Shown here: positions 1 to 5,915 of the stretch, in pieces | Layout: every line of letters starts with the position of its first letter | Numbering within the stretch: position 1 is the first letter of the stretch | Source: DATKDU01 sp035512595 | GTDB taxonomy: Bacteria > Planctomycetota > Planctomycetia > Pirellulales > Pirellulaceae | Assembly: GCA_035512595.1 (NCBI GenBank) | Contig: DATKDU010000039.1 | Span: forward strand, 1 to 6,131 | Direction of reading: 5' to 3' | DNA: 6,131 nucleotides | Notes under the pieces: model-generated | The model's input: the letters and a program-made list of their open reading frames with translations, nothing else | Databases searched by the model: none | Told to the model about the DNA's origin: nothing | Made by a program: the position numbers and the translations under genes

Positions 1-12
1 AACAGCCACAAG

Positions 13-57
13 CCCGACGCGCAAGCGATGCCTAGTAACCCGAAGCGCAAGCGAGGG
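13..57. repeat. Direct repeat of the CCCGA-GCGCAAGCGA unit
   Basis: Positions 13-31 and 39-57 share 16 of 19 bases (core CCCGA, one variable base, GCGCAAGCGA). With the two inverted copies near 86-120, four copies or part copies of the unit fall within about 110 bp. Positions 1-142 otherwise contain no coding region that I can support. Confidence 0.65.
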
Positions 58-126
58 ACACGCACGGACGCAGCAAAAGGCTGATGCCCTCGCTTACGCT
101 GCCCTCGCTGACGCTTCGGGTTACTA
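33..126. repeat. Inverted repeat pair downstream of the Tat-signal protein gene
   Basis: Left arm 33-57 (begins TAGTAACCCGAAGCG) and right arm 102-126 (ends CGCTTCGGGTTACTA) are reverse complements at 23 of 25 positions, with the two mismatches adjacent. The 44-nt interior contains no reading frame of note, and there is no obvious target-site duplication at the ends. The arms lie 17 nt beyond the stop of the Tat-signal protein gene, so the structure could end its transcript. It could also be a pair of small dispersed palindromic repeats; motifs of the type CCCGAAGCG.AAGCGAGGG are, to my recollection, widespread in planctomycete intergenic DNA. Confidence 0.75.
86..115. repeat. Tandem 15-bp direct repeat
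   Basis: GCCCTCGCTTACGCT (86-100) is followed directly by GCCCTCGCTGACGCT (101-115), matching at 14 of 15 positions. The second copy is part of the right arm of the inverted repeat at 33-126, so the tandem looks like a local duplication of the same unit. Confidence 0.75.
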
Positions 127-142
127 AGCTGTGCGGCGCCGA

Positions 143-964
143 TCATGCGTCCTCCACGGCCAACAGAGTATTCTTCGCCGGCATGCTGAAGGGCTTCGTG
201 TAATGGTGAATCTGGCACTTCTCCACCTCGTCTTCCACGACCGCCGTCGGCTGCTCGATCACGAAGTCGGCAAAGTGCGGGGCGTTGAACGCCACGAACG
301 CCAGCTTCAGGCAGTCAATCCGCGGCTCGAACCGCTGGCTCAGGTCAGGATACGCCAGCGGCCCCGTATCGACCTGGTACATGCTCTTGTCGATGCTGAT
401 GTTGAGCGTCTTCACCGGCGCTTCGATGATCGCCTTCAGCCCCGTCTGCTCGTCGGACAGTTCGGTGCGCGAAACGATCGGCACTGCCGCGGCCGTGACG
501 TCGCGAATTTTTTCCCAGGTGTCGAGCACGGTCACCTTCTTCACCTCGCGGAGCTTGAGGACGGGCGGCCCCCACACCTCCTCCACCTTCTTGATGCCGC
601 GGTAGCCAGGATTCAGCCGGGCCGTGCGACGAAAGACGAGCCAGTGCCCGTCGCCGAGGATCGGCAGAAAGTCGTAATTGTCGGCATAAAACAGGTCCTT
701 CTCACCGAATGTGTTTTCGCTCTTGCAACTGCCGCACTGGTAGAACTCGGTGCGGGTCTCGCCGTCGATGAGGACGGTGCGGCTTTCGACCCAGAAGCGG
801 ACGCGGTTGAAGTCGGCCGTGTTGCAAATGAACGAGCGGCCGTAGTCGAGGCAGGTCAGGCCGTCCACGAATGCGGGCTCCTGGGCATTGGCTGGCGATA
901 CGTTTCCCGCGACGCAAGCGGCGGCCAGGCCCGAAGCGAGGAACGTGCGGCGGTCGGGGTTCAT
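143..964 (-). CDS. Tat-signal exported protein of unknown function
   Basis: This encodes 273 residues that I do not recognise as a named family. The N-terminus MNPDRRTFLASGLAAA is a twin-arginine signal (DRRTFLA, then a hydrophobic stretch), and ANA-QEP gives a good signal peptidase site after residue 27, so a folded, exported protein is predicted. There are no further membrane segments. The mature part has six cysteines: C38, C47, a CGSC pair at C77/C80, C218 and C250. It also has several aromatic-rich strands and a charged C-terminal part ending HYTKPFSMPAKNTLLAVEDA. The CxxC could bind a metal or form a disulfide, which is inference. The ATG at 962-964 is supported by GGAG 9 nt upstream and by the immediately following Tat motif. 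The gene is separated from the upstream hydrolase gene by 67 nt holding a palindrome, so it may be transcribed independently. It is followed by inverted repeats at 33-126. Confidence 0.85.
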   Translation of the reverse strand: MNPDRRTFLASGLAAACVAGNVSPANAQEPAFVDGLTCLDYGRSFICNTADFNRVRFWVESRTVLIDGETRTEFYQCGSCKSENTFGEKDLFYADNYDFLPILGDGHWLVFRRTARLNPGYRGIKKVEEVWGPPVLKLREVKKVTVLDTWEKIRDVTAAAVPIVSRTELSDEQTGLKAIIEAPVKTLNISIDKSMYQVDTGPLAYPDLSQRFEPRIDCLKLAFVAFNAPHFADFVIEQPTAVVEDEVEKCQIHHYTKPFSMPAKNTLLAVEDA

Positions 965-973
965 GGCGGAAAT

Positions 974-977
974 CTCC
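974..977 (-). promoter_or_regulatory. Shine-Dalgarno of the Tat-signal protein gene
   Basis: GGAG on the minus strand lies nine bases before the ATG at 964. The spacing is standard, and together with the Tat motif that follows it fixes the start. Confidence 0.55.
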
Positions 978-989
978 GAGGCGGTTGTC

Positions 990-1020
990 AGTGTAGCACA
1001 AGCGTGGGGCAGGTTTTCAA
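990..1020 (-). promoter_or_regulatory. Possible promoter of the Tat-signal protein gene
   Basis: On the minus strand a -35-like TTGAAA (1020-1015) and a -10-like TACACT (995-990) are separated by 19 nt, which is longer than the ideal 17. The -10 box ends 25 nt before the ATG. The -35 box lies in the loop and stem of the palindrome at 1001-1033, so the two readings compete. This is a sequence match only, in a phylum whose promoters are poorly defined. Confidence 0.3.
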
Positions 1021-1033
1021 CCTGCCCGACGTT
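1001..1033. repeat. Palindromic intergenic repeat, possible terminator
   Basis: GGGCAGGTT (1007-1015) and AACCTGCCC (1019-1027) form a perfect 9-bp stem around a 3-nt loop. Beyond a single G-G mismatch (1006/1028) the pairing continues through CGT/ACG (1003-1005 with 1029-1031), a G-T wobble and an A-T pair. The outer pairs overlap the TAA stop of the hydrolase gene. No T-run follows on either strand, so it is not a textbook intrinsic terminator, but a hairpin of this strength could still stop transcription or protect the mRNA 3' end. The core GGCAGGTT...AACCTGCC resembles an interspersed repeat that I recall as common in planctomycete genomes; that is memory, not a search. Confidence 0.65.
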
Positions 1034-2036
1034 ATTGCCACAGCGCCTCCGCGCTGTGCAGAAAAATATCCTCGACCTGCGAGTCGGACAGCCCCAGGCC
1101 GAGTGCAGCGACCTTCAGCGTCCGCAGCGCCTCGTGGCCGACGAGAGCGAACTGCACGTCGGCATACGAGGCGTCGAGCTTCGTGTTCTCCTGCGTGAGC
1201 CACAGAAAACTGTCGCCGAGTGCGACACAGCGGCCGCGAAGATGCGACACGGGAAAGTCGGAGCCGTACAGCACCTGCTCGTGCCCCATGACGCGGACAA
1301 TCGCCTCGATCGCGCCGGCATCGGTGACCACCGACGTGTCGAACCAGACGTTGCCCAGGCCGCGGAGCGCGTGAATTCCCTCGATCGTGTGATGCGGATT
1401 GAAGCCCCGGGCTGCATGGGCCAGGATCAGCCGGGCACTCGGATACGTGGTCGCGTAATGTCGCAAAACTTCTTGATTGGACGCGTCGGCCAGCGCCCGC
1501 GAGCGGACGATGTGGAGCGTGATCGAGAGCCCCAGCTCGTGAGCGACTCGGACGTGGCTTTCGGGAAGATAGCTCGGAATGTGCGCGTCGAACGTCGGCT
1601 TGTCACTGGCGAACAAGTGATACGGCTTGAGGCCCACGAAGCCGCAATCCTGCACCGACTGGCGGATAAACTCCGCATCCATGGACGGCTCGATCAGCAT
1701 CTGCCCGCGGCAGCCATCCCGCCGGCACTGCTGAGCGAGAAACGCATTGGCGGCGTCGAAATCAACGCTTAATGCTGGAAACGCAAAGCATGTTGCCTGA
1801 ATCTTGCGCCCCGGCATCAGTTCGCCGATCTGGCGCTGAAACTCGCCCCATCCTGCCGATGGTGGTCCCTTGGCGCACAGTGGTGGCGGCGAACCCTGAA
1901 ACTGGCTCACGTCGTACAGATGGACGTGGGAATCAAACACCCGCGGCGGGACAAATGACGCCAATTCGCGATCCCACAGCTCCCGGTCGCGTTCGTTGAC
2001 TTGCCAGTCGGTCGCCGGCGTCGCTGGGTGGGTCAC
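1032..2036 (-). CDS. Amidohydrolase_2-type TIM-barrel metal-dependent hydrolase
   Basis: This encodes 334 residues with a complete set of metal-site motifs of the amidohydrolase_2 group (the group of ACMSD, LigI and sugar lactonases). FDSHVHLYD (34-42) gives the HxH pair His37/His39 on strand 1; GLKPYH (135-140) is strand 4; SITLHIVR (171-178) gives His175; LILAHAARGFN (203-213) gives His207; LYGSDFPV (256-263) gives Asp260 on strand 8. The C-terminal helix LSDSQVEDIFLHSAEAL (316-332) matches the usual family ending. The enzyme is cytosolic with no signal peptide. Family reactions include lactone hydrolysis, hydration and non-oxidative decarboxylation; I cannot choose between them here. The start is a GTG at 2034-2036 inside a GTGA overlap with the stop of the oxygenase gene, and no nearby in-frame ATG would keep the HxH strand. 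The TAA stop at 1032-1034 falls in the base of a palindrome that probably ends the operon. Confidence 0.93.
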   Translation of the reverse strand: MTHPATPATDWQVNERDRELWDRELASFVPPRVFDSHVHLYDVSQFQGSPPPLCAKGPPSAGWGEFQRQIGELMPGRKIQATCFAFPALSVDFDAANAFLAQQCRRDGCRGQMLIEPSMDAEFIRQSVQDCGFVGLKPYHLFASDKPTFDAHIPSYLPESHVRVAHELGLSITLHIVRSRALADASNQEVLRHYATTYPSARLILAHAARGFNPHHTIEGIHALRGLGNVWFDTSVVTDAGAIEAIVRVMGHEQVLYGSDFPVSHLRGRCVALGDSFLWLTQENTKLDASYADVQFALVGHEALRTLKVAALGLGLSDSQVEDIFLHSAEALWQ

Positions 2037-2785
2037 GTCTTCAGCCCCATCTGCTCATGCTGCGCCTTGAGTGCCGCCTGGTAGCGGCAAAAGGCTTCTT
2101 CGTCGCGCTGACAGCTTACGCCCTTGTAGACCGTGGCAAAAGCGCGGCGGTGGCGAGTCGGCGAGCAGTTCGCATCGGCCCGGTGGATCGTATTGCCGTG
2201 GTGGGCGACGACGTCGCCGGGTTGCAAATGGATCTGCACTTCGGCGGCCGTGTCAGCCGGGCCGTAATCGAGAATCCCCTGCGAGAAACCCAGGACGTTC
2301 GAGCGGCCGTGCGGGCGAATGCCGCGGATGTGCGAGCCGGCGACGTACCGCAGGCAGCCGTTTTCCGCATCGACCAAGTCGAGCGCCATCCAGATCGTGA
2401 TCACGTGCGGCGGCTTCAAACAGAAGTAGTAATTGTCCTGATGGGGCGGCGTGACGTGGTTCGTCCCCGGCGGCTTGTTGAACCACTCCGGCTCCATGGC
2501 ATTCACTTCTTCGCCGACGAGCGTCCGGGCCAGGGCGGTCCACGTCGGGTGATTGCGGTAGTCGGCAAAAAACGGATCGCCCCCCATGTGCTGCAGTTGC
2601 TTGAGGGTCTCCGGCCGCCGCTTGTCGTCGTAGAAGGCGTGCGCATCGGGGAGCGTCGGCACCACCTCGCGAATATACCGATCGAGTTGCCGCGTCAGCT
2701 CGGCAAATTCCTCCCGCGTCAGAAGCTGCCGCACGATGACGAAGCCGTCGCGGTCGTAGGCCGCTTTGGCCTGTGTAAATGCCAT
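2033..2785 (-). CDS. Phytanoyl-CoA dioxygenase (PhyH) family Fe(II)/2-oxoglutarate-dependent oxygenase
   Basis: This 250-residue soluble protein has the PhyH double-stranded beta-helix signature. The opening YDRDGFVIVRQLLTREE (10-26) is the standard PhyH N-terminus (DGFvvv..lls..e). Iron ligands are readable: His115 and Asp117 in PPHQDNYYF, and the distal His201 in HGNTIHRAD. Arg213 in the RHRRAF segment is the expected 2-oxoglutarate carboxylate anchor. Between them lie ITIWMALDLVDAENGCLRYVAGSH (129-152), the core strands, and LQPGDVVAHHGN (187-198). All catalytic residues are present, so the enzyme should be active. The family hydroxylates or oxidatively cleaves small molecules, with 2-oxoglutarate going to succinate and CO2. 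Members act on acyl-CoAs, ectoine, phosphonates and many secondary metabolites, so the substrate is open. The gene starts 9 nt after the aminotransferase stop behind a strong Shine-Dalgarno, and its TGA stop overlaps the next gene's GTG start. Confidence 0.94.
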   Translation of the reverse strand: MAFTQAKAAYDRDGFVIVRQLLTREEFAELTRQLDRYIREVVPTLPDAHAFYDDKRRPETLKQLQHMGGDPFFADYRNHPTWTALARTLVGEEVNAMEPEWFNKPPGTNHVTPPHQDNYYFCLKPPHVITIWMALDLVDAENGCLRYVAGSHIRGIRPHGRSNVLGFSQGILDYGPADTAAEVQIHLQPGDVVAHHGNTIHRADANCSPTRHRRAFATVYKGVSCQRDEEAFCRYQAALKAQHEQMGLKT

Positions 2786-2789
2786 GAGA

Positions 2790-2795
2790 CCTCCT
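2790..2795 (-). promoter_or_regulatory. Shine-Dalgarno of the PhyH oxygenase gene
   Basis: The minus strand reads GAGGAGG ending four bases before the ATG at 2785. The aminotransferase TGA stop (2795-2797) overlaps the first base of this AGGAGG, so termination of one gene and initiation of the next are physically linked. It is the strongest ribosome binding site in the window. Confidence 0.8.
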
Positions 2796-4126
2796 CATCG
2801 GACCAGCCGCCGGAACGCATCCTGCGTCAGGTCGCACTCCAGCAGCGCATCCAGCCGCCCGCGATCGAGCCCGTCACGCAAGAGCGCGAAAACCTCGCGG
2901 GCGGCCGCCACCGTCTGCTCCAACTCCGCCGGCCTCTGCGCCGCATTCAGGTAGAACGAAGCATACCCGTGGCAGCCCCGCTTGGCCATTTCCTGGATGT
3001 AGAGGGTCGCAAGTCTTTTCTTCGTGGCGTCATTTTCTTCCTGGAATTGCAGGTGCGGATGAACCGGAATGCCGCCGCACTTCACGCTCAGGCCGGTTTC
3101 TGCCGCGACGGCATTCAGCCGCTGCGTTAACTCGCGGCCGAGTTGGTCGAGATAAGCGGGCACCTCGCGGCGGCGCAGCTCGCGGATCGTCGTCAGCGCG
3201 GCGACGAGGCCGACACAATCGCTCCAGTACGTGCTGGAAATGAACATCGTCGCGGCAGCTTCCATCACCGCCCGCTGGCCGACGACTGCCGCCAGCGGAT
3301 AACCGTTGGAAATGCTCTTGGCAAAAACCGCCATGTCGGGGGTGACGCCGACGAGCTCCTGAATGCCGCCAAGTCGAGTGCGAAAGCCGCAGGAGACCTC
3401 GTCGAAGATCAGCACCACGCCCGAATCGTCGCACAGCTTCCGCACGCCGGCCAGGTACCCCTCCGGCGGCAGCTCCGACCGCAGTGGCTCCATGATCACG
3501 GCGGCAATTTCGCCCCGATGATCGTCGAGTAACTGGCCGAGTACCGCCAAATCGCCGTAGGGAAACGGAATCGACGTCCCGGCGAGCGCCCGCGGCACTC
3601 CGATCGGCTCGATGCCGGGAAACAAGTGCTCGTTCAGACTCGTCTCGGCCGCCAGATTCGCGGCAAGGTACCAATCGTGCCAGCCGTGGTAGCCGCAGAA
3701 GAGGATCTTGTCGCGGCCGGTGGCGCCGCGGGCGATGCGGACGGCCATCGCACACGCTTCACCGCCGCACTTGGCGTAGCGGACCATCTCCGCGCACGGA
3801 ATCGTGCGGCACAATTCCTCGGCCAGCTCGATCTCTAGCTCGTGGTTGATCGAGGTCATCGTGCCGCGGCTCATTTGCTGGCGAACAGCCTCGTCTACGA
3901 CCTCGTCGCCGTAGCCAAGAATGATCGCGCCAATGCCGCTGACCCAGTCGATGTACTCGTGGCCGTCCACGTCCCAGAGCCGCGCCCCTTTGGCTCGCGA
4001 CCAGTAGATCGGCGAAACGCCGTTGGCGTACCGCTGCGGCCGGCGGCTGACGAGCTGGGTCCCGCCGGGGATCAATTCCAGGGCCCTGGCATAGAGCCGC
4101 ATCGAGCGAGGGACGCGCGACGTCAT
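2795..4126 (-). CDS. Class III PLP-dependent aminotransferase, glutamate-1-semialdehyde aminomutase-like
   Basis: This is a 443-residue cytosolic fold-type I PLP enzyme with the layout of the GSA aminomutase branch of class III aminotransferases. The N-terminal PIYWSRAKGARLWDVDGHEY (39-58) is the usual entry strand region. CGGEA (120-124) is the phosphate-binding loop and GYHGWHDW (145-152) carries the aromatic residues that stack on PLP. IFDEVSCGFR (240-249) supplies Asp242 for the pyridine nitrogen, and FAKSISNGYP (268-277) contains the probable Schiff-base Lys270. SSTYW (297-301) fits the loop that reaches the partner subunit's phosphate. Length is normal for the family. The loop CGGEA departs from the more common SG(T/S)EA pattern, and position 245-246 is SC where GSA aminomutases usually have MT. 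With an importer, oxygenase and hydrolase as neighbours, a role in transamination of an imported compound or its intermediate is likelier than haem synthesis. The first ATG is chosen because AAGGAG lies 13 nt upstream and there is an 18-nt gap to the symporter stop. Confidence 0.92.
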   Translation of the reverse strand: MTSRVPRSMRLYARALELIPGGTQLVSRRPQRYANGVSPIYWSRAKGARLWDVDGHEYIDWVSGIGAIILGYGDEVVDEAVRQQMSRGTMTSINHELEIELAEELCRTIPCAEMVRYAKCGGEACAMAVRIARGATGRDKILFCGYHGWHDWYLAANLAAETSLNEHLFPGIEPIGVPRALAGTSIPFPYGDLAVLGQLLDDHRGEIAAVIMEPLRSELPPEGYLAGVRKLCDDSGVVLIFDEVSCGFRTRLGGIQELVGVTPDMAVFAKSISNGYPLAAVVGQRAVMEAAATMFISSTYWSDCVGLVAALTTIRELRRREVPAYLDQLGRELTQRLNAVAAETGLSVKCGGIPVHPHLQFQEENDATKKRLATLYIQEMAKRGCHGYASFYLNAAQRPAELEQTVAAAREVFALLRDGLDRGRLDALLECDLTQDAFRRLVR

Positions 4127-4139
4127 GGCAGCCTGGCCT

Positions 4140-4145
4140 CTCCTT
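4140..4145 (-). promoter_or_regulatory. Shine-Dalgarno of the aminotransferase gene
   Basis: AAGGAG on the minus strand overlaps the TAA stop of the symporter gene (4145-4147) and lies 13 nt before the ATG at 4126, somewhat farther than usual. It favours the first ATG over the in-frame ATG at residue 9, which has no such site. Confidence 0.55.
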
Positions 4146-5854
4146 TACGCTTCGCCCGGCGCAAAATCGTGGTTCTCGTCGCGCACGACGCTTCGCCAGG
4201 TGAGCCCCTCGACCTGTTCCGGACGCGGCCCGGGGAGGAAGCCGCCGAGCACCGCCGCCAGCACGAACGTGATCAGCCACGACAGGGGGATGATCAAGAA
4301 CGGAGTCGGAGCGACCACAACCGGCGCCGTCTCCGAAAAAGTCGTCAAGAACGGCTGGAGAAACGAGACGCTCCACAGCCAGCCGGGAATCAGGTCCATG
4401 AACGCAAAGAGCAGGCCGCTGGCCGCGCCGATGCAGCCGGCAATCACGACGGCTCGCTGCCCGACGTGCTTCAGGAGCATGCCCGCCATGAACATCGCCG
4501 CCAGCGGTCCCAGGACACAGTTGAAGCTTTTGAACTGGATGTCGATGATGTTGTATTTGGGCGGAATCAGCGACAAGGCGACGCCCATCGCCGTGATCAC
4601 CAGGCCGAGAATGAGCGTCAGTCCCTGGGCCAGCCGCAATTCGGCGTGGCCGGTCTGCTGCGTCTTGCGAAACCTCCGCACCAGATCGACGGTGATCACC
4701 GTGGCCGTGGAGTTGATCCCCGAGTCGATGCTCGACTGGGCGACGGCAAACAGTGCCGCGACGACCAGGCCGCTCAAACCGACGGGCAGCCCGTGAGCAA
4801 TGAACCAGGGGAAGATCTTGTCGGCCTGGACGTCCCGCGGATCGGAGATTCCCGGGGGCAATTCCGTGCCATGGCGCAGGTAGTACGTGAGCAGTGCCGC
4901 ACCGACCGTGGCCAGCAGGAGCTGCATCGTCACGTCGAGACAGTAGTTGACGGCGGCGGTTCGCCGCGCGGCTTTGGCGTTCTTGGTCGCGAAGTAGCGC
5001 TGCAGGCAGACCTGATCGGAGGCGTGCGTGCAAACGTGCCACATGAAGCCGGCAATCACCGTCCAGAGAATCGTCACCCGCGTGTGCAGGTCCCAGGTGG
5101 CCAGCGGCGGGAGCTTGTGAGCCTCGCTGGTCACTTCGCGAAACCAGGTTACCGGCCCAGTGCCGGTATTGGCCGCAACGAAAAACAGCGTCGCCACGGC
5201 GCCCGTAAAGAGCACGGCGAACTGCGCCACGTCGGTCCAGATCACCGCTTTGATCCCGCCGAGCATCGTGTACAGCGTGCTGAAAATCCCCGTGGACAAC
5301 AGGACAAAGTAAAACCAGCTCGTGGGCGTGAACTCGACGAGGCCGCCGGTCAACGTGCCGATGGCCTGCGGAGCGCTGTCCTCGGTGATCTGCGCCACCG
5401 CCCGCGAGGCCGTGAAGATGATCACCCCCATCCACAAAAAACGCATCCACAAATAGAGCGATATGCCCAGCATCCGCGCCCCGGTGCCAAACCGCCGCTC
5501 GAGGTATTCATACGCGCTCGTCAGCCGCAGCCGCATGAAAAACGGGACCCACAAGAAGCCGACGACGAGGAAAGCAAACGGCAGCGCGAGAAACGACAGC
5601 GATTGGCCGATGCCGTGCTGGATCATCTCCCCGGGCGCACCGAGGTAGGTGATCGTGGACATCAGCGTCGCGATCATGCTCACGCCGGTGATGAACCAGG
5701 GCATCTTGCGCCCGCCCACGAAGAACTCCGCGCTCGTCTCCTGGCGGCGCGAGATGTACCACCCCACCGCCAGCATCCCCAGCATGTAAACAAAGATGAC
5801 GACGTAATCGACCGGCACGAGGCCGGCGGCAAAGATCACGGGAAAATCAGGCAT
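4145..5854 (-). CDS. Sodium:solute symporter (SSS family) permease
   Basis: This encodes 569 residues of very hydrophobic protein, an inner-membrane Na+-coupled importer of the SSS (SLC5-like, LeuT-fold) family. I count about 13 membrane segments by eye, the first near residues 12-32 and the last near 517-540, which fits the family. Marker motifs include STITYLGAPGE (66-76), the family signature around MLGGIKAVIWTD (197-208), HASDQVCLQRY (277-287) and AVAQSSIDSGINS (370-382). The Ser-Ser-x-Asp of the last (S374, S375, D377) matches the Na2 sodium site in vSGLT-like transporters. A hydrophilic cytoplasmic tail follows residue 541. The frame is open upstream to an ATG at 5953, but that start would add 33 non-membrane, Arg/Cys-rich residues and overlap the dehydrogenase. 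The ATG at 5852-5854 places MPDFPVIF directly before the first helix and is preferred, although no clear Shine-Dalgarno precedes it. SSS substrates include sugars, amino acids, sialic acid and organic acids; which applies here is not evident. Confidence 0.95.
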   Translation of the reverse strand: MPDFPVIFAAGLVPVDYVVIFVYMLGMLAVGWYISRRQETSAEFFVGGRKMPWFITGVSMIATLMSTITYLGAPGEMIQHGIGQSLSFLALPFAFLVVGFLWVPFFMRLRLTSAYEYLERRFGTGARMLGISLYLWMRFLWMGVIIFTASRAVAQITEDSAPQAIGTLTGGLVEFTPTSWFYFVLLSTGIFSTLYTMLGGIKAVIWTDVAQFAVLFTGAVATLFFVAANTGTGPVTWFREVTSEAHKLPPLATWDLHTRVTILWTVIAGFMWHVCTHASDQVCLQRYFATKNAKAARRTAAVNYCLDVTMQLLLATVGAALLTYYLRHGTELPPGISDPRDVQADKIFPWFIAHGLPVGLSGLVVAALFAVAQSSIDSGINSTATVITVDLVRRFRKTQQTGHAELRLAQGLTLILGLVITAMGVALSLIPPKYNIIDIQFKSFNCVLGPLAAMFMAGMLLKHVGQRAVVIAGCIGAASGLLFAFMDLIPGWLWSVSFLQPFLTTFSETAPVVVAPTPFLIIPLSWLITFVLAAVLGGFLPGPRPEQVEGLTWRSVVRDENHDFAPGEA

Positions 5855-5915
5855 GGGTGCTTTCGCTGGCAGGCAGTCGGCGGACAGGGTTCTCGGCTCA
5901 GCACCGGAGTGTAAT

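Noticed and set aside
33..126. Insertion sequence or CRISPR-like array
   Set aside because: There is no transposase, no target-site duplication, and the units are irregularly spaced and partly inverted, so neither reading holds. It is kept only as an inverted repeat.
953..964. Lipoprotein signal in the Tat-signal protein (AAAC around residue 17)
   Set aside because: The residue at -3 to the cysteine is Ala rather than Leu/Val/Ile and the cysteine falls inside the hydrophobic stretch. The ANA-Q site after residue 27 fits signal peptidase I better.
131..1198. Plus-strand open frame of 355 codons
   Set aside because: It is antisense to the Tat-signal gene and runs through the palindrome at 1001-1033. 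No domain is visible.
888..1772. Plus-strand open frame of 294 codons
   Set aside because: It is antisense to the hydrolase gene, which carries all metal-site motifs, and has no recognisable domain.
2057..3130. Plus-strand open frame of 357 codons
   Set aside because: It is antisense to the oxygenase and aminotransferase genes, whose catalytic motifs are intact. The product is Arg/Val-rich without a domain, so it is a GC-driven shadow.
3759..5450. Minus-strand open frame of 563 codons in another frame across the symporter-aminotransferase junction
   Set aside because: It overlaps both genes out of frame, has a low-complexity Arg/Gly/His-rich product and no membrane segments or motifs.
5908..5913. 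TACACT -10-like hexamer on the minus strand just after the dehydrogenase stop, a possible promoter for the symporter
   Set aside because: No -35-like hexamer lies at a suitable distance upstream. A single hexamer match is not enough, though it equals the -10-like box before the Tat-signal gene.
3842..5914. Plus-strand open frame of 690 codons opposite the symporter and aminotransferase
   Set aside because: It is longer than any real gene here but is antisense to two genes with clear family motifs. Its product is dominated by Arg, Glu, Gln, His and Asp with no recognisable domain, as expected from the complement of GC-rich codons.
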